Positions 1 to 6,562 of a stretch of DNA of 24,599 nt are shown here, one piece after another (within the stretch, counting starts at the first letter, position 1; every line of letters starts with the position of its first letter). The position numbers and the translations under genes are program-made. The notes under the pieces were generated by a model that worked only from the letters and a program-made list of their open reading frames with translations, was not told the DNA's origin and made no database searches. Location of the stretch: contig CAMPIG010000021.1 in the NCBI GenBank assembly GCA_946886255.1, positions 1-24,599 on the forward strand, given 5' to 3'. The DNA is from an uncultured Cellvibrio sp. (GTDB lineage: Bacteria > Pseudomonadota > Gammaproteobacteria > Pseudomonadales > Cellvibrionaceae).

Positions 1-2
1 AA

Positions 3-146
3 GAGGGCCCGACTATTCAGCGAGTCCATGATTTTATTAAAGGTCGTTCTGCTCTTACCGGAAAGCACCACGAAGTGTATTTGAGTGATATACGTCGTGC
101 CGCTCCGGCCAAATGGAAAACGATAATCCGCCAACCTATGGAATAA
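3..146 (+). CDS. GyrI-like (AraC effector-binding type) domain protein, C-terminal fragment
   Basis: Only the last 47 codons are present; the 5' end lies outside the window and the reading frame ends at TAA 144-146. The visible tail contains HDFIKGR, then GKHHEVYLSD, then a basic stretch ending in KTIIRQPME. The GKHHEVYLSDxRR..P.K..TI.RQP pattern is characteristic of the C-terminus of GyrI-like small-molecule-binding domains (PF06445), which occur alone or fused to AraC or MerR DNA-binding domains and bind drugs or other small ligands. From the fragment alone I cannot tell whether an N-terminal HTH exists. A perfect palindrome follows 16 bases after the stop. Family assignment is fairly secure from the motif; the ligand is unknown. 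Confidence 0.7.
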   Translation, partial: EGPTIQRVHDFIKGRSALTGKHHEVYLSDIRRAAPAKWKTIIRQPME

Positions 147-162
147 TGGCTAACAAATCAAT

Positions 163-188
163 TGAAGTGGTCTAATTAGACCACTTCA
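163..188. terminator. 26-bp perfect palindrome after the GyrI-like gene
   Basis: Bases 163-188 form an exact palindrome: the arm TGAAGTGGTCTAA is followed at once by its reverse complement TTAGACCACTTCA. It lies 16 bases downstream of the stop codon of the GyrI-like gene, where a transcript end is expected. There is no T-run after it, so it is not a classic intrinsic terminator. It could equally be a dyad operator for a dimeric regulator. The sequence is certain; the role is inferred. Confidence 0.45.
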
Positions 189-433
189 TGTGCTCTCAGC
201 AAGCTATTGCCGGACAGCTCTCTCGATACCCTGCGCTTCCACGTCTGAAGCATAAGGCGGGATTTATTCTATCTAGCGAACTCTCTAAAAACCACAAGCT
301 ATCTGGTTCTTCCACCTAATGTCGTAAAACTGTCGCATGATATACGTACCAGTAACGTAATGTATTCGTTAAAGATTCCTATAATGACTCATATCCTGCA
401 ACAGCCTCGACCACTACATGACATGGGTATTTG
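189..433. other. noncoding stretch upstream of the XRE-type regulator
   Basis: No convincing gene is seen here. A short open minus-strand stretch around 170-270 reads like a possible coding remnant but has no start or recognisable family. A perfect -10-like hexamer TATAAT lies at 380-385, about 49 bases before the ATG at 434, but no good -35 box is found at the right distance, so promoter assignment is weak. Confidence 0.3.
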
Positions 434-841
434 ATGAAAGTTAATGTTGATCTGGTACTACAAATGAGAAGAGCCAAAGCCTGGTCCCAGGATGAGCTGG
501 CGACAGCGTGTGGCTTGAATTTGCGGACGATTCAGCGAATCGAGAAAGAGGCAACGGCTTCGCTGCAGTCCATGAAGGCGCTAGCGTCAGCATTTGATGT
601 CAGTATCCGTGATCTCGAATATAAGGAATCTGAAATGATAAATGAGCTTCTGGAAAAAGATGTAATCATCTCGGTGGGAATGTCGAGTGGCTCAGGTTCT
701 ACAGTGTATGGTCATGCTGATGATATTAAGGGCGTGATCGTTGAAATCCAGGGTTCCTGGTTAAAGCTTATGTCGGGGAAAGCGAAAGACAAACCAGTTT
801 ATATAAATATAAACCATATAAAAAAAATAATTCCTCAATAA
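434..841 (+). CDS. XRE-family helix-turn-helix regulator with a small beta-rich C-terminal domain
   Basis: 135 residues from ATG 434; an overlapping TTG at 431 is possible but less likely. Residues 6-62 are a Cro/C1-type HTH: the core WSQDELATACGLNLRTIQRI matches the pattern of helices 2 and 3, followed by the typical SMKALASAFDVSIRDL helix pair. The remaining ~70 residues (GVIVEIQGSWLKLM and VYININHIKKIIP) alternate hydrophobic residues and resemble a small beta barrel; I cannot name this family. No membrane segment or metal motif is visible. The gene lies 100 bases upstream of arr in the same direction and could be autoregulatory or control the downstream genes, but no operator can be shown. 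The ribosome site (GGG at about -9) is weak. Confidence 0.75.
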   Translation: MKVNVDLVLQMRRAKAWSQDELATACGLNLRTIQRIEKEATASLQSMKALASAFDVSIRDLEYKESEMINELLEKDVIISVGMSSGSGSTVYGHADDIKGVIVEIQGSWLKLMSGKAKDKPVYININHIKKIIPQ

Positions 842-944
842 GTATGATGCCATTTGTAAAAGAATCATATAACCACATCTTAAGTCGCCCCTCGGGCTGT
901 AGCCACCTAACACTTTTAATAAAAACAGCATAAGGAAAAGATAT

Positions 945-1397
945 ATGTCTGATGATTGGTTTTCCATCTCCCATGAAAACTGCCATGAAGTTCCGGGGCC
1001 GTTCTACCACGGTACCAAAGCAAAATTATCAGTGGGTGATTTTATTGTCACCGGGCATAATTCACATTTTGAACAAGGCCGGGCGCTTAAGCATGTGTAC
1101 TTCTCAGCATTGATGGAACCTGCTATCTGGGGCGCTGAACTGGCTATGGCATTGTCGGATCTGGATGGACGCGGCTATATTTATATCGTTGAACCTACAG
1201 GTCCGTTTGAGGACGATCCAAACCTGACCAATAAGCGATTTCCAGGAAATCCAACCAAGTCATTTCGTACCACAGAACCCATGAAGATCGTAGAAGTAGT
1301 AGAACAGTGGGAAGGGCACCCAGAGGAGACGCTAAAAGCCATGTTAGAATCTTTGGCTGATCTTAAACGAAAAGGTCTCGCCATGATTGAAGACTAG
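945..1397 (+). CDS. arr: NAD(+)-rifampin ADP-ribosyltransferase (Arr)
   Basis: 150 residues, the full usual length of Arr enzymes. Arr transfers ADP-ribose from NAD+ to the C23 hydroxyl of rifamycins in the cytoplasm, inactivating them. The family signature is strong throughout: GPFYHGTKA near the N-terminus, then LKHVYFSALMEPAIWGAELA, GRGYIYIVEPTGPFEDDPN, LTNKRFPGNPT and EQWEGHP. His22, Tyr52 and an Asp of the EDDP segment (90/91) match the described H-Y-D active-site triad. Start choice: ATG 945 is preceded by AAGGAAAAG at good spacing. It resembles both mobile Arr-2-type cassettes and chromosomal Arr of environmental bacteria; no integrase is seen. The next gene follows closely in the same direction, so co-transcription is possible. 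Confidence 0.95.
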   Translation: MSDDWFSISHENCHEVPGPFYHGTKAKLSVGDFIVTGHNSHFEQGRALKHVYFSALMEPAIWGAELAMALSDLDGRGYIYIVEPTGPFEDDPNLTNKRFPGNPTKSFRTTEPMKIVEVVEQWEGHPEETLKAMLESLADLKRKGLAMIED

Positions 1398-1462
1398 CGA
1401 GAATGTCGTTACTCAAGAAGTTATTCTTAACTCTTCAAACAATAATATGGAATGAGAAAACC

Positions 1463-2638
1463 ATGGAAAATACCACCGTTCGTTCTAGCCTCACTCTCGT
1501 CACACTCATTGTGTTGCTTCTTTCTTCGCTGCTTCTAATGTCATGTGACTCTGTGCCAGTATCGGATTCGACTACCAGTGTCTTACCCGCTTCCACAAAA
1601 GTCTCTTCTGAAAACCCGGTTCAACAACAGATTGCTGCGCACTTTGCCAGCCTTGTGCAACCTGACGGTCCTGGCTTTGCCTATTTGATCGTCCGCGGTG
1701 AAACCATGCTCTCGTCAGGCGCGACCGGTTGGGCGAATATCGCTGAACAAACACCGAATAACCTCAACATCAAGTTCCGTATCGGATCGATTACCAAGTC
1801 TTTCACTGCCGTCGCTGTTCTGCAGTTGGTTGAACAGGAAAAGCTCAATGTAGATGATCCTTTGAGTCGTTACTTCGAAGGCTTTCCAAACGGTGACCAG
1901 ATTTTGTTAAGACATCTGCTCACTCATACATCGGGTATTGTTGATGCTAAAAGTGAAGAAGCGCCATTCAAACTTGATGAGCCTTATTCCATGAACGACC
2001 ATGTTAGCTGGATGAAAACACGCAAGCTGGCTTTTGAACCCGGCGAGCAATGGGGCTATGGAAATTCCGCCTATGTTCTTTTGGGTCTCGTGGTGGAGCA
2101 AGTATCGGGTCAAACACTTCAGGACTACATGGAAGAACATATTTTTGAACCCTTGGATATGCAGGACACGGTGCTTTACGACAACGCGACAGCCTACCGA
2201 AACGCGGCACTCGGTTATAGCCTGGTGGACGGGGCCTACGTGCCTGCACTGGATATGTATTCCGGTAACTGGACCGGTGCGGGCGCAGGGCAGTCAACGG
2301 TGGGGGATCTGCATAAATGGAATGTGGGTTTGAATACGGGGAAACTCTTGAGTCCAGCCTTATATCGGCAGGCGATTACCCCTGTGCAGTTCGACGATGA
2401 TTATAAGCCGTTCGTAGCCTATGGGTTTGGGCTGGCGATGGAGGAGATAGCAGGTGTTGCTACGGTGGGTCATTTGGGGCACCAATTTGGATACCACGCG
2501 GATGTAATATGGGCACCTAAGGAAAAGATTAGTTACGTCATGCTCTCTAATGCAAACCAATACGAATTGATTGATAAACACCGTGCTGCCCACGCAGTGT
2601 TGGATATCGTACTGAATCAAGGGCATCAAACCCATTGA
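1463..2638 (+). CDS. Lipoprotein serine hydrolase, class C beta-lactamase fold
   Basis: 391 residues from ATG 1463; an in-frame ATG at 1403 would add 20 residues ahead of a normal lipoprotein signal, so the shorter form is preferred. A hydrophobic segment ends in LLLMSC with the lipobox cysteine at residue 28, predicting lipidation. The beta-lactamase domain (PF00144) shows SITK with nucleophile Ser109 and Lys112, YGN at 199-201 as the second motif, and HLG at 337-339 in place of the KTG of true class C enzymes. That pattern is typical of EstB-type esterases, DD-peptidase-like proteins and other penicillin-recognising hydrolases rather than proven beta-lactamases. Substrate is unknown. It follows arr by 65 bases. 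A hairpin with stem GGCATC/GATGCC spans the stop codon (2622-2650) without a T-run. Confidence 0.85.
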   Translation: MENTTVRSSLTLVTLIVLLLSSLLLMSCDSVPVSDSTTSVLPASTKVSSENPVQQQIAAHFASLVQPDGPGFAYLIVRGETMLSSGATGWANIAEQTPNNLNIKFRIGSITKSFTAVAVLQLVEQEKLNVDDPLSRYFEGFPNGDQILLRHLLTHTSGIVDAKSEEAPFKLDEPYSMNDHVSWMKTRKLAFEPGEQWGYGNSAYVLLGLVVEQVSGQTLQDYMEEHIFEPLDMQDTVLYDNATAYRNAALGYSLVDGAYVPALDMYSGNWTGAGAGQSTVGDLHKWNVGLNTGKLLSPALYRQAITPVQFDDDYKPFVAYGFGLAMEEIAGVATVGHLGHQFGYHADVIWAPKEKISYVMLSNANQYELIDKHRAAHAVLDIVLNQGHQTH

Positions 2639-2842
2639 GCCTGGGATGCCGGTGCTGAAATATGGTGACTAAAAAGCCGCCAACATTAATTTACCTGGTC
2701 ACTACAAAGATAAGAGATGGCCTCTGAAGAAATAATTTCTCTTTCTTTATATTTGTTAGTGTTAGAGGTCTATTTCACAGGGTCATTCTTTGCTGCAAGA
2801 GTAGGATTGATGTTTGGAATTTTTAAATAATGGAGCGTGTAT

Positions 2843-3034
2843 ATGGAAAGTAATTTAGTACAATTTGGTGGACAATATTTTGTAGGCTGGGGAACATTGG
2901 CGCTCGTGAACTGCGTTCTCGCGCAAAGCAAAAACAGAAGTGGTCTTCTCTGGTTTGTAATCTCACTATTTATTGGTCCAATAGCCACTTTTCTGTTGGC
3001 GGTTCTTGAAAAAACACAAGAAAAATTAAGCTAA
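2843..3034 (+). CDS. Small hypothetical membrane protein
   Basis: 63 residues from ATG 2843, chosen because GGAG at 2832-2835 lies 7 bases upstream; a GTG at 2837 is the alternative. Two hydrophobic segments flank a short basic loop (QSKNRSG): residues about 11-28 and 34-53, the second containing FIGPIATFLLA. This hairpin topology with a KNRSGLLWF turn is common among uncharacterised bacterial two-helix membrane proteins. No catalytic motif is present. It ends 25 bases before the acetyltransferase start, so the two are probably co-transcribed. Function unknown. Confidence 0.65.
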   Translation: MESNLVQFGGQYFVGWGTLALVNCVLAQSKNRSGLLWFVISLFIGPIATFLLAVLEKTQEKLS

Positions 3035-3059
3035 AGTGTATAAGCATCAGGCAACCAAT

Positions 3060-3506
3060 ATGATAATTCGAGAGTTACACGAAGATGATTTACATCAATT
3101 GTTATCGCTCTACGAACATCTACATAGCACAGATGTTGCCTTGCCAGGCATAACGTCAATCGAAAATATATGGCGCGAAATATTATCGAACCCAAGCTAC
3201 TACTACTTTGGCGGCTTCATTGAGGATCGCTTGGTCTCATCGTGTACACTCACTATTATTCCGAATCTTACCCGGGGGTGCGCGCCCTACGGTTTGATCG
3301 AGAATGTCGTCACTCACTCGGCATATAGAAATAAAGGTTTTGGTAAAGCCATTTTGGCTCACGCTCTAGACACGGCTTGGTCGCGCAACTGTTATAAAGT
3401 GATGCTGCTTACAGGTAGAAAAGATCAAGCCACATTGCAATTTTACGAATCCTCTGGCTTCAATGGTCACGAAAAACAAGCGTTTATCGCAAAACCGAAG
3501 GTTTAA
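3060..3506 (+). CDS. GNAT-family N-acetyltransferase
   Basis: 148 residues from ATG 3060, which has AGG eight bases upstream; a GTG at 3036 gives a longer form with no better support. The protein has the GNAT order: an N-terminal strand MIIRELHEDDL, a strand with VSSCTLTIIPN, then motif A, ENVVTHSAYRNKGFGKAIL, containing the acetyl-CoA-binding RxxGxG loop, and near the C-terminus the motif B-like FYESSGF. GNAT enzymes transfer acetyl from acetyl-CoA to an amine; the acceptor cannot be predicted. Proteins of this size are frequent cargo in cassette arrays and other accessory regions, consistent with the neighbours. Confidence 0.88.
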   Translation: MIIRELHEDDLHQLLSLYEHLHSTDVALPGITSIENIWREILSNPSYYYFGGFIEDRLVSSCTLTIIPNLTRGCAPYGLIENVVTHSAYRNKGFGKAILAHALDTAWSRNCYKVMLLTGRKDQATLQFYESSGFNGHEKQAFIAKPKV

Positions 3507-3823
3507 TACAATCACGCGTAGTGGCATAGTTTGTAAAAGTTATGTGAAGCTATATTGCGGACTCATCGTGCTCATCGAAAATGGCGTTGTAACTAAATGA
3601 GGAATGAAAAAATTTATCGTGGCGTTTTGCTTATTTCTATTTAGGCGCACAACGAAGTGGGTTCAAGTACCACCCCGCTTGAGGCATCGTTATAAAAGCT
3701 CGCTTCAATGCAATACGCTTTACGCACGTGACAGTTTGTGTTCCATTTTTAATAACTAACGGAGCCAGACCGCAACGCGGGGGCGCTTTGTCGCCGTCCT
3801 ACAACAGCGTAAAGCAACAAATT
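3507..3823. other. intergenic stretch between convergent GNAT and glgX genes
   Basis: About 317 bases without a convincing gene. It contains the attC-like hairpin described separately (3647-3695) and a short GC-rich hairpin GGCG/CGCC near 3781-3796, which lies beyond the glgX stop on the minus strand and could help end that transcript, although no T-run follows it. The region is the boundary between the AT-rich accessory genes and the GC-rich glucan operon. Confidence 0.4.
3647..3695 (+). other. attC-like imperfect hairpin
   Basis: Outer arms ACAACGA (3648-3654) and TCGTTAT (3687-3693) pair over AACGA/TCGTT. Inner arms TCAAG (3663-3667) and CTTGA (3678-3682) also pair, separated by asymmetric unpaired spacers and a 10-base loop. 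Conserved AAC...GTT triplets and nested short arms resemble integron attC sites, and the location downstream of an acetyltransferase fits. Against it: the outer boxes deviate from RYYYAAC/GTTRRRY, an alternative hairpin AAGTGGG/CCCGCTT competes, and no second site or integrase is visible. Confidence 0.25.
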
Positions 3824-5995
3824 CTATTTTTTATCCTCCTTCCCACTTTCCTTCGTCTCCAACACAAACAACAACAACGACCGATTGGTCACCACATACA
3901 GGTGATTAAACGCAAAACGTTCTTCCACAAAATTCGTTGGCCGGTTGGTGTCGATCAGGCATTTCCAGGCGCAACCTTCGGCGACTTCGGGTAAGTAAAA
4001 ATTAACCACATCGTGGTGGGCATTCAGCACCAGTAACAAGGTGGCGTCGGCGCCGGGGCGGCGGATGCCGGTAGCTTGGGCGCGGCCATCCATCAGCATG
4101 GCGAAGCAACGGGCATTGCCGTCTTGCCATTGTTCTTCGGTCATTTCGTTGCCGCAGGGTGAGACCCAGGTAACGTCTTTGATACCCAGCTCTTCGTTGT
4201 ACATACCCACCAGGAAGCGGCCGCGGCGCAGGATGGGATAGATGCGGCGCAATTCGATCAGGCGTTTGGTGAAGGCCAGCATGGTGTTGCGGTCTTCGTC
4301 GAGGTCCCAGTTGATCCAGTTGAGTTCGTTGTCCTGGCAGTAGGTATTGTTGTTGCCTTTTTGAGTACGGCAAAGTTCGTCACCGGCGACGATCATGGGC
4401 GTCCCTTGGGAGAAGAGCAGGGTCGCCATCAGGTTGCGCATCTGCCGCTTGCGCAGATCGGTGATCTCTTTATCGTCCGTCGGGCCTTCCCAGCCGTGGT
4501 TATAGGAGAGGTTGTTGTCGGTGCCGTCACGGTTGTCTTCACCGTTGGCTTCGTTGTGTTTGTCGTTGTAAGACACCAGGTCGTACAAGGTGAAACCGTC
4601 GTGGGCGGTAATGAAGTTCACCGAAGAATGGGGGCGGCGACCGCGCTGGTTGAACAGGTCGCCGGAGGCCGTCAAGCGACTAGCCATCTCGCCCAATTTC
4701 CCACCGTCACCACGCCAGAACGCGCGCACTGTGTCGCGGAAGCGATCATTCCATTCGGCCCAGCCAGGGGGAAAAGCGCCCACCTGGTAGCCACCGATAC
4801 CGCAATCCCAGGGCTCGGCAATCATCTTCAGTTTGCTCAGCACCGGGTCTTGGCGCACCGCCAGATGAAACCCGTGACGCTCGTCAAAACCCGCGTCTGG
4901 ATGTCGAGCGAGGATGGTGCCCAGGTCAAAACGAAAGCCGTCCACACCCATTTGGGTGGCCCAGTAACGCAGGGAGTCGGTCACCATGCGCAGTACACAG
5001 GGGTGATTCAGGTCCAGCGTATTCCCGGTGCCGGAGTCGTTGATGTAATAGCGCTGATTGTCGGGCAGCAATCGATAATAGGTGAGGTTGTCGATGCCGC
5101 GCATGGAGAGCGTCGGGCCCAGTTCATTGCCTTCGGCAGTGTGGTTGTAGACCACATCAAGGATCAGCTCCAGCCCTGCATCGTGGATATGAGCCACCAT
5201 CTCCTTGAATTCGTTGAGGCGCCCGCTGGCCAGGTAGGGTGCATGGGGCGCAAAGAAAGCGATGGTGTTGTAACCCCAATAGTTGCGCAGGCCTTTCTCC
5301 AGCAAATACTGATCTTCAATAAAGCCGTGCACGGGCAGGAGTTCAATACTGGTGACGCCCAGCTCGCGGATATGTTGCAGGATCTCGCGATTCATCAGGC
5401 CAGCGCAGGTACCGCGCAGATGCTCGGCTACCGCCGGGTGCTTCATGCTGATGCCGCGTACATGGGTCTCATAGACGATGGTGTTGTCCCAGGGCACGCC
5501 CTTGGCGAGATGGTTGCCCCAGGTAAATGCTGGATCAATGACTTTGGATTTGGGCACGAAGGGTGCGCTGTCGCGTTCATCAAAACTCAGGTCGCCATCG
5601 GGCGAACCGATGGTGTAACCAAACAGCGCCTCATCCCAGCGCAGCTCGCCCACCAGTTGTTTGGCGTAAGGATCAATCAACAACTTGTTGGGGTTGAAGC
5701 GATGACCGGCTTCAGGCTCGTAAGGGCCATAGACGCGGTAGCCGTAGACCTGGCCTGCGTGCACGTCCGGCAGGTAACCGTGCCAGATTTCGTCGGTGTA
5801 TTCCGGTAATTCAATGCGTTCCAGTTCAGTGGTGCCGTCGTTATCGAACAGGCACAGCTCCACTTTGGTGGCATGGGCGGAAAAGAGCGCGAAGTTAACC
5901 CCTAAGCCATCCCAGGTAGCGCCCAATGGAAAAGGATGACCTTCGGTAACGCGGGAGCGCTGTTTGATTTCCGGTGCTGGCTGTTGTTTGCCCAT
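3824..5995 (-). CDS. glgX: Glycogen debranching enzyme GlgX/TreX (GH13_11 isoamylase type)
   Basis: 723 residues, normal for GlgX. It hydrolyses alpha-1,6 branches of glycogen-like glucan in the cytoplasm, giving linear malto-oligosaccharides for TreY. An N-terminal CBM48/E-set domain (about 15-110; GHPFPLGATWDGLGVNFALF) precedes the GH13 barrel. Conserved regions are all intact: DVVYNH at 280-285, GFRFDLG with nucleophile Asp357, IAEPWD with acid/base Glu394, and FITAHDG with Asp466. The start at 5995 (MGKQQ) has AAAAGGAAA about 10 bases upstream; an ATG at 6034 would add 13 residues lying partly in a direct repeat. Last gene of the glgA-treZ-treY-DUF2934-glgX cluster, 155 bases after the DUF2934 stop, so it may also have its own promoter. 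Confidence 0.95.
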   Translation of the reverse strand: MGKQQPAPEIKQRSRVTEGHPFPLGATWDGLGVNFALFSAHATKVELCLFDNDGTTELERIELPEYTDEIWHGYLPDVHAGQVYGYRVYGPYEPEAGHRFNPNKLLIDPYAKQLVGELRWDEALFGYTIGSPDGDLSFDERDSAPFVPKSKVIDPAFTWGNHLAKGVPWDNTIVYETHVRGISMKHPAVAEHLRGTCAGLMNREILQHIRELGVTSIELLPVHGFIEDQYLLEKGLRNYWGYNTIAFFAPHAPYLASGRLNEFKEMVAHIHDAGLELILDVVYNHTAEGNELGPTLSMRGIDNLTYYRLLPDNQRYYINDSGTGNTLDLNHPCVLRMVTDSLRYWATQMGVDGFRFDLGTILARHPDAGFDERHGFHLAVRQDPVLSKLKMIAEPWDCGIGGYQVGAFPPGWAEWNDRFRDTVRAFWRGDGGKLGEMASRLTASGDLFNQRGRRPHSSVNFITAHDGFTLYDLVSYNDKHNEANGEDNRDGTDNNLSYNHGWEGPTDDKEITDLRKRQMRNLMATLLFSQGTPMIVAGDELCRTQKGNNNTYCQDNELNWINWDLDEDRNTMLAFTKRLIELRRIYPILRRGRFLVGMYNEELGIKDVTWVSPCGNEMTEEQWQDGNARCFAMLMDGRAQATGIRRPGADATLLLVLNAHHDVVNFYLPEVAEGCAWKCLIDTNRPTNFVEERFAFNHLYVVTNRSLLLFVLETKESGKEDKK

Positions 5996-6030
5996 GGTGC
6001 TGGTTTCCTTTTCGTTAACTTCATAGAACG

Positions 6031-6066
6031 TCAATGTGCGGTTTCGCTTTCAATGTGCTGTTTCGC
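6031..6066. repeat. tandem 17-bp direct repeat upstream of glgX
   Basis: TCAATGTGCGGTTTCGC at 6031-6047 is repeated at 6050-6066 with one mismatch (TCAATGTGCTGTTTCGC), a 19-base period. It lies 36 bases upstream of the glgX start on the minus strand. Direct repeats at about two helical turns can bind tandem regulators, or this could be a simple local duplication. A GC-rich hairpin (CACCCG/CGGGTG) lies just beyond, at about 6098-6119, between the repeat and the DUF2934 stop. Confidence 0.55.
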
Positions 6067-6150
6067 TGTCAAATCAGTTTTTCAGACGCGATGAGTCCCA
6101 CCCGAACCGCGCCGGGTGAGCGGGGGAAATCCGGCGGACTTCAGGTCCGG

Positions 6151-6537
6151 TTAGACAGAACCTTTATATCCATCGGTAATCGGTGAGAGCTCGGTATCCA
6201 CCGTGTCAGTGAGTGCCTTGGCTTTTTTCTGCCGCGTGGTTTTGGCGGCGGTGGATTTCGTTTCTGCGGCCTTTTTCACGGCCTTGGTATCACCGCCGGC
6301 CGGTTGTTTTTTGCTGCGCGATTTTTTTGGTGGCGCATCGGCTTGGTTTATCGCTGATCCAGTGCCAGCTGAACCATTCCCCAGGCCATTACCGGCGGCG
6401 GTCTGTCCTTCCACGGTCTGGTTGGCGGCGAGCTTGCAGGCCATCTCCCAATGACGGTGATGCTGGCCGTGCGGTCGGCCTTCAGATTCCCAAATTTGGT
6501 AAGCGAATTCGCGCACGCGGTTCTCATTGAGGTTCAT
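6151..6537 (-). CDS. DUF2934 domain protein with Lys/Ala-rich tail
   Basis: 128 residues. The N-terminal ~38 residues match DUF2934: VREFAYQIWESEGRPHG followed by HHRHWEMA, a short helical domain common in alpha-glucan/trehalose loci. The rest is low-complexity: a Gly/Ala/Gln spacer, then Lys- and Ala-rich runs (KKSRSKKQ, KAVKKAAETKS, TRQKKAKA), reminiscent of disordered nucleic-acid- or polyanion-binding tails. ATG 6537 has GGAG upstream. It begins 25 bases after treY ends, so it is translated from the same operon; in Pseudomonas a DUF2934 gene sits in the same position between treY and glgX. Function is not established; conserved linkage suggests a role in glucan or trehalose metabolism. 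Confidence 0.85.
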   Translation of the reverse strand: MNLNENRVREFAYQIWESEGRPHGQHHRHWEMACKLAANQTVEGQTAAGNGLGNGSAGTGSAINQADAPPKKSRSKKQPAGGDTKAVKKAAETKSTAAKTTRQKKAKALTDTVDTELSPITDGYKGSV

Positions 6538-6562
6538 GGTGGTTTATCTCCGTGGTATCGAT

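Noticed and set aside
945..3506. A full chromosomal integron cassette array
   Set aside because: No attC-like structures are found between arr, the hydrolase and the small membrane protein gene, and no integrase is present; only one weak site exists at 3647-3695.
4361..5809. 482-codon open frame on the plus strand
   Set aside because: It lies wholly antisense to glgX, whose protein shows every GH13 motif; the long frame reflects high GC and codon bias, and its translation resembles no known family.
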